64,000 nucleotides of DNA from Hondaea fermentalgiana (lineage: Eukaryota; Sar; Bigyra; Thraustochytrida; Thraustochytriidae). The notes below the pieces were generated by a model, which searched no databases, was not told where the DNA came from, and saw only the letters and a program-made list of their open reading frames with translations. Positions within the stretch are counted from its first letter, which is position 1. Each line of letters opens with the position of its first letter. The stretch lies in contig NPFB01000102.1 of assembly GCA_014084085.1 (NCBI GenBank), positions 27,291 to 91,290 of the forward strand, read 5' to 3'. Below are positions 10,312-20,017 of the stretch, piece after piece. The position numbers were made by a program, and so were the translations under genes.

Positions 10312-11730
10312 TCAGGAGAACACAACTTGAGTGGGAAGGGAGCAAGGTTTGCCTACGTTCAACAATCGAGGGCAAGCGCTTACTACTGAGCTTGCAGCTG
10401 CAGCGAAAGGCAAAGCCGAACTTCCATCTGCTGCAAGAGCAGCCGCAGGTGAGCCTGCCTGACGACCACGACTGCGTCTTCGAAATTTTATCCAAGACGC
10501 TTTCTTGACTCCTTGCCGCCGAAACAAACCCCACGTGAAGTGACCCCATGACGCGGAACATTGTGTTGATCTGACATGCGTGTCGGAGCTCGTCTCTTCG
10601 CACTCTTGATCAGCGTCCGAGCTGTCGTTGAAGGGAATTGGTCGAGGTAGTGACTCGAGCATTGCAAAGGTTTCGAGAATAGTCTTTGGCAAGATGTTTG
10701 ATTTCTGCAAAATACTCGAGCAGTGGCCACCCGAAACGTCCACGAGGCGCCCAGTTGCGACGAATGGAAGGACAGTTTCATATCCAATCAGGCACTCGTG
10801 AGGCCGAACGAAGTGATCGTGAAGCGCCCGTATGCACGTAAACGCGCTTTGGGAAGGTCTGTAGTTACCGAGCAGCACGAAGAAAGACTCCAACGTACGG
10901 GGAGCAAGAACCTCACGAAGACGGGCAGTAGCATCTTCGAGCGTACGATAGCCATCCTTGTTCAAAATAAGGGCTTGATAGTCGAAAAGGTGGCTAAATG
11001 CGCTTTCGAAGAGTGCCTCGCAGCGTGCAGGCGGCAAAAATGTGCAAAGCGCAATGGGTGTTTCGGTCCCAGACCCTTCGTCGAGGACGCGAAACTCATC
11101 CACGATAGAAGGGTAGGCAGCTATCGCGACAGAACCGCCAAAACTGGTGCCAACGAGACCGATAGGAACGCCAGCATACGTGACTTTAGCGTACTTGGCG
11201 AGCTTGGAAACTTCAATGATCGTAGTTGGCAATTGCAAAAGATAGCTACCTACTGTGCCAATGAAAAAGCTCGTTTGATCTTGCGGACGACGCTGACCAT
11301 AGAAGGCGCACTCGAGGATGATTGACACGAAGCCGTCGGCAGCAAGAGGCTCTGCGATCTCTTTGCGGCGAAGCGAAAATCCCTCATCGCCCGTACCTGC
11401 GACTTGGATGAGGATGCCACGGATCTCGTCACCCTTTGGAGGCGAAACGATCATGGCATAGGCTTTTTTACATTCATCTGGAAGCCAATCAGCACACGGA
11501 GAATCAAAGTAGCAGACGCAGATTTCGTCCTCGGGCGCAGTCTCGTCGATGAAGACCAGCTGGTCAATATCAGGAAGCGTTGTGGTGCCATCCTCTTCGA
11601 TGATCCTCAGGAGCGCCTGGTCCTTTTCGTACTCTTCATCCCCCCATCCCTCTGCAAAGAACTTGTGCTTTTGCGAATACACGTACAAGAGGTCAAAGGC
11701 GCCAATGATGCGGCTTACATAAGGCCTCAT
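10312..11730 (-). CDS. ABHD18-family alpha/beta hydrolase, array member 2
   Basis: 472 residues. The N-terminus (IIGAFDLLYVYSQKHKFFAEGWGD) is shared with members 1 and 3. The family segment FYGQRRPQDQ precedes the elbow GTSFGGS (Ser196). Asp is in RALHDHFV and His in VSGGHCSS. It is closest to member 3: the two can be aligned almost without gaps over the first 350 residues, including DGTT..PDID and WLP.E..KAYAMIVSPP. Beyond about residue 370 the C-terminus is a variable tail, basic then Ala/Ser-rich, absent from other members, so the real stop-proximal sequence is specific to this copy. Predicted serine hydrolase of unknown substrate. No signal peptide or clear membrane segment is seen. Confidence 0.88.
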   Translation of the reverse strand: MRPYVSRIIGAFDLLYVYSQKHKFFAEGWGDEEYEKDQALLRIIEEDGTTTLPDIDQLVFIDETAPEDEICVCYFDSPCADWLPDECKKAYAMIVSPPKGDEIRGILIQVAGTGDEGFSLRRKEIAEPLAADGFVSIILECAFYGQRRPQDQTSFFIGTVGSYLLQLPTTIIEVSKLAKYAKVTYAGVPIGLVGTSFGGSVAIAAYPSIVDEFRVLDEGSGTETPIALCTFLPPARCEALFESAFSHLFDYQALILNKDGYRTLEDATARLREVLAPRTLESFFVLLGNYRPSQSAFTCIRALHDHFVRPHECLIGYETVLPFVATGRLVDVSGGHCSSILQKSNILPKTILETFAMLESLPRPIPFNDSSDADQECEETSSDTHVRSTQCSASWGHFTWGLFRRQGVKKASWIKFRRRSRGRQAGSPAAALAADGSSALPFAAAASSVVSACPRLLNVGKPCSLPTQVVFS

Positions 11731-12804
11731 CTGTCTCGCTCGTCGTCGTCGTACACGTTGTGGTGCTGATGAGAAGCTCGCGTTGCGACTTTACCTCGTG
11801 CTGGTCTTGCTTGGGGTATACAGTGGTTGTCTGGGACCGCTGACGACGAAATTCGTGATATGCGTACTCTGCGGTTCGCATGAGCATTCGTCACGTGTGC
11901 AAGCAGCAGAGACCAGGGATCCTACCCTTTCCTCGTCGGCCCCTATAACAAAAAATTGCCCCCTCGAGTTCGAGGGTGAGGAGGTTTCGCCCCAAGTTTG
12001 AGGGACCGGACGAGGCCTGCCACTGGCTCGTTGCTTCCACTTGCTCATCGAGCCGAAATCTTCTCGTACCACCATGCCATGACAGTCATCATCAGCCAAT
12101 CGCTAGCAGCCTGGCCGGTGCACCGCACGCGCAGCAACCAGCCATCGCCTTGGTGCACCGCACCGCACCGCGCCCCGCACGAGCAGCAGCCAGCCCCGGG
12201 CTCCCTTTTTCCCCTTTTTCCCGGGTCTCGTCGTTGCGAGTCGCTTCGCTCCGCTCCACTCCCACCCATCCACCCACCAAGCACTCGAGCCGAGCGCGGC
12301 AAGCGGTCGGGCCGTTCGCCCGGTCCACGCGTCGACCGGAGAACGCAACTGACACTGCGAGCTTGACTCTCAATCGATGGTCTCCCTCGGACTCTTCGTT
12401 TCATTTCGTTCCTTTTCGTTTCGTTTCTTTCTTCGAGCCTAGCGCGCCAGCGTCAGCTGCAGCAAGCAAGCGCTTCGACTACTAGTAAGCGCGCTGGCTG
12501 CTGGCTGACGCGAGCGCGGGCGAGAGACACATATTAATGGCGGGCCGCACAGACTTTAACCTGCATTTGTGGCTCGTGGCGGCAAAGGAAACTTGAAGAG
12601 AACAGCGATCATTGCTAGCCGTGCCGTCGCACCGGCAGTGATGCGTCATCTCGTCAAGGTGGAGCGATGGCGAAACTTGAATTGTGCCCTTGGTCGATCG
12701 GAAAGGGACCGGGAAGCAAAAGCACCATGACAGATGACGCATTCATCTTTCCAGAAACGAGAAGTGACGATGAAGAAAGAACATATTTGTCATTTTAGCG
12801 CAAG
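11731..12804. other. 1.1-kb spacer between array members 2 and 3
   Basis: Contains AT-poor, Pro/Arg-coding-like low-complexity DNA around 12150-12370 open in several frames at once, which is typical of GC-rich non-coding DNA. A more balanced-composition stretch lies near 12540-12800. No gene, tRNA or repeat array can be supported. Confidence 0.4.
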
Positions 12805-14136
12805 TTAGCTCGCGCTTGCAGCGAGGGGCAACACCGGGCTTTGGTCAGCCGCAGCGGACGAATCCCCACGGCGATCATGAGCACGTCTGAGACTCATCCA
12901 CGAGGATTTCTTGCGTCCCTGGCGCTTGAGCGAGCCCCACATAAGGTGGCCCCAGGACAAGGACCATCGCGCGGACCTGGTATGCTCTGGGGAGCTCACT
13001 TCTTTGCATTTTTCAGCGGCGTCCGAGCCACTCTCGGATTCAACAGGCGAGGGAAGGGATTCGAGCATCTCAAATGTCTCCAGGATAGCCTTTGGAAGGA
13101 TCTTGGACGTTTGCAAAATATTTGAACAGTGTCCCCCCGAGACATCGACGAGGCGACCGCTTGCAACAAAAGGAAGAACCGTCTCGTAGCCCACTTGGCA
13201 CTCGCTTGGGCGAACATAGTGATCGTGAAGCGCCCGAACGTTCGTGAATGCAGTTTGGGAAGGTTTGTGGTGACCGAGGAGCACAAAGAAGCGCGAAAGC
13301 TCACGAGGCACGAAAATTTCGCCAAGGCGGGCAGTGGCTTCCTCGACTGTACGGTAGCCGTCCTTATCCACCACGAGGGCCTGAAAGTCCATGATCCTTT
13401 TAAAAACGCTTTCGAAGAGTGACTCGCTGCGCGCAGGCGGCAAAAAGGTGCACAACGCAATGGGCGTTTGTGTGCCAGTCCCTTTATCGAGGGCACGGAA
13501 CTCGTCCACGACAGAAGGAAAAGCACTCATAGCGACAGAACCGCCAAAGCTGGTGCCTGTGAGACCGATTGGGACCCCAGGATACGTGAGCTTGGCGTAC
13601 TTGGCGAGTTTGGCAAACTCAATCAGCGTAGTTGGCAATTGCAAGAGGAAGCGACCGACTGTCGCAATGTAGAATGCTGTCTGATCATTCGCGCGTCGAC
13701 GGCCGTAAAAGGTGTTTTGCAGGATGATCGACACGAATCCCTCTGTGGCCAGAGGTTCTGCGACCTGCTTGCGACGAAGAGAAAACCCTTCTTCGCCTGT
13801 GCCGGCAGCTTGGATAAGAACGCCGCGGATTTCGACACCCTCTGGAGGCGAAACGATCATGGCGTAGGCTTTCCTGGTCTCTTCGGGTAGCCAGTCTGCG
13901 CACGGGGAATCGAAGGAGCAAATGCGAACCTCGTCTCCGGGCGCCGTGCCGTCTGCAAATTCTAAGTGGTCGATGTCAGGGAAGTTGGTGGTGCCATCCT
14001 CTTCAATGATCCTCAGAAGCGTTTGGTCCTTTTCATAGTCTGCATCCCCCCAACCTTGCTCAAAGAACTTGTGCTTGTGCGACCTAATGTACAGAATATC
14101 AAAGGCGCCGACGACACTGCTCAGAAAGGACGTCAT
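12805..14136 (-). CDS. ABHD18-family alpha/beta hydrolase, array member 3
   Basis: 443 residues. The triad is Ser196 in GTSFGGS, Asp305 in RALHDHYV and His336 in VSGGHCSN, and all are at the spacing seen in member 2. The family motif FYGRRRANDQ is present with one change (Pro to Ala) from the usual RRP. The tail after residue 370 carries a short RSLSW-type motif (SARWSLSWGHLMWG) that is echoed in member 2 (CSASWGHFTWG), so the two tails share ancestry even though they diverge later. This is the most recent duplicate pair in the array. It lies 1.07 kb from member 2 and 1.17 kb from the divergently oriented member 4. Confidence 0.88.
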   Translation of the reverse strand: MTSFLSSVVGAFDILYIRSHKHKFFEQGWGDADYEKDQTLLRIIEEDGTTNFPDIDHLEFADGTAPGDEVRICSFDSPCADWLPEETRKAYAMIVSPPEGVEIRGVLIQAAGTGEEGFSLRRKQVAEPLATEGFVSIILQNTFYGRRRANDQTAFYIATVGRFLLQLPTTLIEFAKLAKYAKLTYPGVPIGLTGTSFGGSVAMSAFPSVVDEFRALDKGTGTQTPIALCTFLPPARSESLFESVFKRIMDFQALVVDKDGYRTVEEATARLGEIFVPRELSRFFVLLGHHKPSQTAFTNVRALHDHYVRPSECQVGYETVLPFVASGRLVDVSGGHCSNILQTSKILPKAILETFEMLESLPSPVESESGSDAAEKCKEVSSPEHTRSARWSLSWGHLMWGSLKRQGRKKSSWMSLRRAHDRRGDSSAAADQSPVLPLAASAS

Positions 14137-15303
14137 CTTTTCCTTGTCTGCAGTTCCGGGTTTGCACGAGTCTGTGCAAGTCTATACAATGCAGGAAGGG
14201 AAAGAGGGGGGGGAGGGGGGGGAGGGGGTTGTGCGGTTGCGGGGACAGAAAGTAAGGGTCCTAGTTGCGGCAAAAGGAAGAGTAGGGACCCGGGAACAGC
14301 ACACTGCGGTCCCCCGTCTGCGACAGGCTGCAGTTGCAAGCGTCCGGGGCGTCACGCGCAGCCTGAGGACACTTGCCCCCCCCCCCCCCTTTCCCTTCAC
14401 CCCCTCCAGGCCGGGAGGGCGTCTGAGGCCGTCGCGCGTCGAAGTGCGAGCCCTCAGCTCTGACCGAGTCTAGTCTAGTATACGCTCCTTTCGCTGCCGC
14501 TGCAGCTGCACGCGCTATTTACTACCAACCATGGCACGAATTTGGTCCATGACGCGCACTCAAAATTTCGGACAAACGAACCAGCCTGTGGATAGCTTGC
14601 CGGTTTACCCACAAGTTTTCCGCCTCCACCCCTCCCTCCCTCCATCCATCTATCCTTGCATGCAGAAATGGTTGCACTTTGGACCTGGTTGAAGAGCGCC
14701 GTTCTCCGGCACGCCCTGCAGGGACGGACGACTCGCGCCGCAATCGCGCCGCGCCCGGGTTGACGAGGGGACGGGCGGCGTCGATAACCGAGACCACCAA
14801 ACCAAGCGGACGGCAAGAGACGGTGAATCCGGAAAAAGGAAAGTCTTCGACCCGGGTCGCCGCCTGCAGCTGATGGAGGTTATATGGGAGAACGGACAGG
14901 AACGAACATAAACGGGGGCGGCTTGTGCGCGCGCCGACTCTTCGCGCCTGCATGGGCTACGAACCTTGAGACTGGCTCGATCGCGTGGTGACGTCTCGCG
15001 GCCGGCGGGGTGGGGGCGCGGAGCGAAATAGATGAAGGGCTTTTCTTTTTTTGGGGGGAAGGGCGTCTTGCCTGAGTTTGTCGATTGGACGATGCGCCGC
15101 GGCCTCGTCTTCGACACGAATGTGATGATAGAGCATTACAACGTTGATGACAAACGTTGATGTTTTGGCAAGCAGACTCTAGCCCTCTACTTCCAGTTGC
15201 CAGCGACCAGGCACTTTACACAATTTCATTGAAAAGGGCAGTGACAAACAGTCAAGGCGGAGGAGAGGCCGAGCAAACCCGAAAGACTTGACCAAGAACG
15301 ACA
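14137..15303. other. Divergent intergenic region between array members 3 and 4
   Basis: This 1.17-kb stretch must contain both promoters. It carries a G-tract cluster at 14198-14228 and a run of 14 C at 14376-14389. Open frames near 14475-15117 are overlapping on both strands and show no protein-like conservation, so no gene is called. Confidence 0.45.
14198..14228 (+). other. G-tract cluster (quadruplex-compatible)
   Basis: Four or more G runs (GGG, then 8 G, 8 G and 5 G) separated by single A bases or AAAGA, about 60 bp upstream of the start of array member 3. On the minus-strand transcript this would be C-rich 5' leader or promoter DNA. Confidence 0.7.
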
Positions 15304-16671
15304 ATGACGACGGTTGTGCCCCCGCCAACGCCATCCCCCTTCCCGGGAGAGAGCATTTCCTCCCCTGAGAGAACAACATCGATACGTAGGTCGGCGGCTT
15401 CTTTCGCGAGCAGCATGCTTGGTTCACTCGACAGCATTTGGGCGAAGACCGCTTTCAATCAATTTTTCCAAGACGGATGGGGGGATGAAGCAGAATACCT
15501 AGAAAATGATCAAAATTTGCTTCGCATCATCGAAAGTGAAGGAACCGAATGCTTTCCCGACATTGCGGACCTGAACTTTGACGATGGAACGCAACACGGG
15601 GACACCAGCCGCCTCGCCTCATTTGCTTCGCCTGCTGCCCAATGGTTACCTGAGGAGAGCAAGACCGGATACGTTCTCGTGATTTCGCCACCCGAAGACG
15701 TCCCGATCCGAGGCGTACTCATCCAAGTCGCAGCAACCGCTGAAGAGGGCTTTATCATGCGGCAACATTGTGTTGCCAGTCCACTGGCCGCGAAAGGCTA
15801 CGTTTCGTATATCTTGGAGAGTCCATTTTACGGCATGCGGAGGCCTTTAGGACAGACAGGTCCTTTTATCCGTACTGTTGCACGCTTTTTCTCACAGTTA
15901 CCCACGATGATGATTGAAGTGACCAAGCTTCTCAAATTTGCCAGAATGAGATTTCCTGACATCCCACTTGGACTCTCGGGTACAAGCTTTGGCGGCGGCG
16001 TAATCATTGGAGCGCTACCCTCCGTTCTCAGAGAGCTTCGAGCTCTCGATGAAGCCCAAGGCCGGGAGCCAACTGCATTGGCCATCTGCTCTTTTCTTCC
16101 GCCTTCACATGGACGATGCATGGTTGACAGCGCAATAGCTCCAATGTTCAATTTCAAGTCTCTCGTCAAGGACGAAGACGGTTTTCGCACGCTAAAAGAG
16201 GCCAAGGCGCGCCTTTTAGAGGTCCTCGATGAGCGCGACACGGCCAAATTCTTTACTCTCCCACTTGATGGTGTTCCGACGAAAACCGCGTTTACCTGCA
16301 TCCGAGGCCAGGACGACCGCATTGTCACGCATGAGCACGCTGGAGACACGTTTGACATCGCCCGACCGTTCGTCTCGAGTGCGCGACAAGAGACGCTTCC
16401 AGGCGGACATGTTTCGCTCATTGCGCAAACGTATCGTTTCCTTCCCAATGCCATTCTGGAGACCTTTTCAAGGCTCGAGGGCGTCGAGGCTCGCATGATT
16501 AGCAGCTCTCCGCCAGCAAGCAGCCTCGGCGAATTGGCTAGGCTCAAGGGCGCGAGCAAGAAGACATCAGGTGCTGGCAGACGAAGGCGATTGGCTTTTT
16601 TGTACAAGCTCTTCACGTCGCCAATCGCGCTAAGCTGTCGCTTGAAGCAGCGTCGCGCCTCCGTTCAATAG
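15304..16671 (+). CDS. ABHD18-family alpha/beta hydrolase, array member 4 (inverted orientation)
   Basis: 455 residues, the only array member on the plus strand. A 35-residue Pro/Ser-rich N-terminal extension precedes the shared FFQDGWGDEAEYLENDQNLL block. The family motif is FYGMRRPLGQ. The elbow is GTSFGGG, the acid is in RGQDDRIV, and the histidine is in LPGGHVSL, so the triad is intact even though the Asp context differs from members 1-3 (HD to DD). The basic C-terminus (GRRRRLAFLYKLF) could bind membranes. It starts 1.17 kb from member 3 in a divergent arrangement and ends 125 bp from the end of member 5 in a convergent arrangement. Confidence 0.88.
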   Translation: MTTVVPPPTPSPFPGESISSPERTTSIRRSAASFASSMLGSLDSIWAKTAFNQFFQDGWGDEAEYLENDQNLLRIIESEGTECFPDIADLNFDDGTQHGDTSRLASFASPAAQWLPEESKTGYVLVISPPEDVPIRGVLIQVAATAEEGFIMRQHCVASPLAAKGYVSYILESPFYGMRRPLGQTGPFIRTVARFFSQLPTMMIEVTKLLKFARMRFPDIPLGLSGTSFGGGVIIGALPSVLRELRALDEAQGREPTALAICSFLPPSHGRCMVDSAIAPMFNFKSLVKDEDGFRTLKEAKARLLEVLDERDTAKFFTLPLDGVPTKTAFTCIRGQDDRIVTHEHAGDTFDIARPFVSSARQETLPGGHVSLIAQTYRFLPNAILETFSRLEGVEARMISSSPPASSLGELARLKGASKKTSGAGRRRRLAFLYKLFTSPIALSCRLKQRRASVQ

Positions 16672-16796
16672 GAATCCACGGAATGAGTTTCTTTTCTTTG
16701 GAATTAAAAATCAATTTTCTCTTCTCTCTTTGTCTCAGCTAGCTTGCAGTGCTTCAATTTTAGTATTTTGTACAGAACAAAAGGCAACAAAGATGC

Positions 16797-17966
16797 TCAA
16801 AGTCTGCTCCGGGGTGAAAGCTGCTGGCTGTCGTCCTGCACCTTTTCTGCAACTGCAGCAGCATTCGTAAAGGAAGGGTCTGGTGCTTGAAAGGATTCCA
16901 CGATTGCGTGCGGCATGATCTGAGAGGTTTGTGCAATATTCGACAGGTGTCCGCCTGACAAGAAACGAAGACGGATGTCTGCAATGACAGCGCGACCTGC
17001 TTCGTAGAGCCGCATGGTATCTTCGCGAACGACAACATAGTCATGTTTCGCGCATAAAAGGGAAAAGGTCAGGCGCGGCGAGGGGCAGAAGTCCTGTCCG
17101 CGAAGGAGGTCAAAGCATGTTGTCGCGTCATGGGTCTGAAAGCGCTCCGCAAGCCGCGCCTTGACGTCCTCAACGGTGCGATAGCCAGGCCTATCAAGAG
17201 TGAGAGCGCCATAGTCAAAAAGACGTGAAAAGCGACTGGAAAAGAGAATGCTGCACTGCGATGGCGGCACAAAGCCGCACAATACGAGAGGGGTCGACTC
17301 TCCACTTCCGTCAATGCTCTGAATCTCCTTGACGGCGCTGGGGAATGCAGAGGCTGCCGAGCAGCCACCGACACTCATCCCGGCAAGTCCAAGGGGCACA
17401 CCTGGGAAAGCAAGTCGTGCGTATTTGACAAGCTTTGCAGCCTCGATACTCACTGTCGGGATCTGTAGTAGCATCATGTTGGCTGTTCGCATAAAAAAGT
17501 TCTTTTGGCCATTGAGCTGACGACGGCCAAAGAAGGGGCTTTGCAGAATCAAAGAGACAAAGCCTTGTCGAGCAAGAGGTGCCGCCACAAGTCTATGACG
17601 AAAGGTGAAGCCCTCATCGCTGATTGGGGCGACGAGCACAACGACACCTCGCACAGGACCCTTGGTGGCCGGCGGTGACACGATCATGACGTAGCCCGTT
17701 TGACTTTCCTGAGGCAGCCATGTGGCACATGGCGAGGTGAACGAGCCGATGCGTGTCTCGTCGTGCGGCTTACTCCCGTCCGCAAACGTGAGCTCTTTGA
17801 TATCTGGAAACATGCCCGTGCCCCGCTCTCGCATTTCATGAGCAAGCAGCTGGTCCGTGTCATCGTCCACGTCGCCCCATCCGTCGCACATGAGCCCGCT
17901 CGTCAAAAAGTACGGCACCGTCAGGTCCACAGCGCCGGCGGCACGGCTCAGAAGGTCCCAAAACAT
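16797..17966 (-). CDS. ABHD18-family alpha/beta hydrolase, array member 5 (most divergent)
   Basis: 389 residues from the Met at 17966 (MFWDLLSRAAGAVDL), which aligns with the start of the other members; an in-frame Met at 18023 adds 19 residues. The motif is FFGRRQLNGQ rather than FYG-x-RRP. The elbow is GMSVGGC, with the Ser kept and the Thr before it changed to Met. Asp is in CAKHDYVV and His in LSGGHLSN. The catalytic triad is therefore present, but the pocket-lining positions differ from members 1-4. The protein lacks the long tails of members 2-4. Serine hydrolase of unknown substrate. Confidence 0.85.
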   Translation of the reverse strand: MFWDLLSRAAGAVDLTVPYFLTSGLMCDGWGDVDDDTDQLLAHEMRERGTGMFPDIKELTFADGSKPHDETRIGSFTSPCATWLPQESQTGYVMIVSPPATKGPVRGVVVLVAPISDEGFTFRHRLVAAPLARQGFVSLILQSPFFGRRQLNGQKNFFMRTANMMLLQIPTVSIEAAKLVKYARLAFPGVPLGLAGMSVGGCSAASAFPSAVKEIQSIDGSGESTPLVLCGFVPPSQCSILFSSRFSRLFDYGALTLDRPGYRTVEDVKARLAERFQTHDATTCFDLLRGQDFCPSPRLTFSLLCAKHDYVVVREDTMRLYEAGRAVIADIRLRFLSGGHLSNIAQTSQIMPHAIVESFQAPDPSFTNAAAVAEKVQDDSQQLSPRSRL

Positions 17967-18641
17967 CTTGTTTTCTTTACGATGCGCACCCGCGCACGCA
18001 GGCAAGTAGCTGCCCTTTGTCAACTTCTTCCGCGTGCCCAGCTCTGGATTTAGTAGTGCTACGCACGCACGTATTCGTCCGAGTTGCGTTCTTGCTCGCG
18101 GTGCTGATGGAGGAGGGCCCGCCCACCCCTTGCTCTCTGCCTCGTTTCCGGTTCGTTATTTTACCTCCCTTCCCTTCCCGTGTTGGCCTGGTCCCTCAAG
18201 TGTTTCGCAGCGGGTCGAGGTCTTGCGAGCGACGCGGCCTGCGCAAACGATTGCACGAAGCACGGGCACTTTCTCGTGCGCGCGATGATCTTGGTGCTTC
18301 TTCTTCAAGATGGACTTTTCTTGCAACACAACTTGCAAGTTTGTCACTCGTGGCCCAACATGAAGAAGGAGAGGGGGTACGCGCATAGAATCCGGGGACT
18401 CCAGGTGTGTACCCCTTGTCTACTGGAGAAAGCTTGCGCAGAGTCACCCAGTCAGTCAATGAGTCAGCCGCTGCAGGCTGGGCGAGCGGGTGAACAGGGT
18501 CCCCGCGGACGAGCTCTCCGCACTCGAACCGACAACGCCAAAGGCGTGCCGTGACGGGAGACGAAGCACGCCACCGTTAGACAAAGGCGTCTCTAGCGAG
18601 CGTGGCTCTGGCGAGCGTGGACACCACGTAAAACACGACAA
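17967..18641. other. Divergent spacer between array member 5 and SEN2
   Basis: About 675 bases between two divergently transcribed genes, so both promoters should lie here. Short overlapping open frames have no protein-like pattern. No gene seen. Confidence 0.45.
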
Positions 18642-19731
18642 ATGACAACACTGACGACGACGACCAGTGGCGAGGCGGGCCCAGCGCAAGGCGTGTATGC
18701 TGCGGGCAATGTCGTCATCCACAAACGCGAAGATATTCGTAGAGTAAGTGCGCCAATCAACAGAAATGTGCAAAAAACCGGAATCTTCTTTCCACTCACG
18801 ATGGATGAATGGGTGATGTTGATGGCTCGTAGATTTATGAACTGGGATGCTATGGCTCGTCCGCGACGACGGCCTCCCTGAAGCCATTGTTCATGCGCAA
18901 GAAACGCCGAAGATTCAGAGACCTAGACGCAGACGCGAATCACGTCGAGCCCTGGAAGCTCACACTCCTCGAAGCGTATCATCTCATTGCAGAGGATGTC
19001 TTACATGTTGCACGCCCGGGGGACCCGGACCGCAGTGTCACGCTTTCCAAGCAAGAGGCATGGAACCTCTTTGCAAATTCGCCTTCCTTTTCGAGTCCGC
19101 GTCGATTCGCCGTCATGTACGCTGCGTACAGGCACTTGCGCAAACAGAACTGGGTCATTAAAATGGGCCAAACCTATGGTGGTCACTTTGCAATCTACCA
19201 GGGAGATCCCGACTTTTTCCACTCACAGTTTTGCGTTCTCATCCGGGACGACGCAGATGATGCATGTAAGTTTGATCATTGTTCCTGCGTGCGAAGACAC
19301 GAGATCATGGGGAAAAAGAAAAGGAAAGAGAAGCAAAACAAAACAAAACAAAACACTGACATTCATGTGGTTGGCGTGCGTAAGGGCCCTGGATTGATGT
19401 CACGCGTGAGATGCGCGTCGCAAACCAGACGGGAAAGGAGCTCATGCTGTGCGAGGTGCGCAACCTTGGCAATATCGAAGAGGCTGGAACGTGTGCCGAC
19501 GTGGAGTTCTCCATCATGCTGCGCTGGGTTCTTCAGCACGAGCAGGTCGGGAAAGAACGCGCACCACACCGCAAACTTGTCCAAAAGCTTGTGGATCCCG
19601 CACAAAAAGTTGCGCGGCGGAAGAAGGTGAAATTCGACAAACAGGCGAAGAAACGCCAGGGCGCTATTGAACGGCAAGGGGCTTCGCAAGTGCATGAAGA
19701 CGCCACACCTGTGCCAGAGCCACCAAGGTAG
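18642..19731 (+). CDS. SEN2: tRNA-splicing endonuclease subunit SEN2 (two introns)
   Basis: Spliced from 18642-18743, 18833-19265 and 19385-19731, giving 293 residues. Intron 1 (89 bp, GTAAGT..GTAG) joins REDIRR to IYELGCYGS, the conserved GxxGKG-like region of SEN2. Intron 2 (119 bp, GTAAGT..TAAG) joins DDADDA to WPWIDVT. The C-terminal nuclease domain carries the expected triad: Tyr149 in YGGHF, His164 in FFHSQF, and Lys196 in TGKELML. The AYRHLRKQNWVIKMGQTYGG block is diagnostic. SEN2 is the catalytic subunit that cuts the 5' splice site of intron-containing precursor tRNAs. The protein is short for a SEN2, because the linker between the N-terminal and nuclease domains is reduced. A basic Lys/Arg-rich tail follows the domain. 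Confidence 0.9.
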
Positions 19732-20017
19732 CAGACTTCTTAGCATCGCTGCGCAAAGCTGCTGCATAGGCCCCTGCAGGTCGGTCTGCAGCCAGCGCGT
19801 TCGCTTCTTTGTTTTTCGAAAAGACAAATAAAAAGGAGAAAAGAGAAAGTGTACACTAAGTTAATGCGGGACCCGTTGTGTCATCGAGCGCTGCTGTGCA
19901 CGTTTTCGCGCAAGCGTGCATGCATGTGTGCAAGCATCCCCTGTTTTTAATTATAAAATCAAAGCTGCAGACATTCAAACGGTATCCCTGACAGGAACGC
20001 ACGCAGTCAGCGCGTAA

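Noticed and set aside
9734..10603. N-terminal extension of hydrolase array member 1
   Set aside because: The frame stays open, but the paralogs all begin at the position matching 9733, and the upstream residues are Arg/Pro/Ser noise.
14475..15117. Minus-strand frames in the array 3/4 divergent spacer
   Set aside because: Three overlapping frames of similar length with no conserved pattern; more likely promoter DNA.
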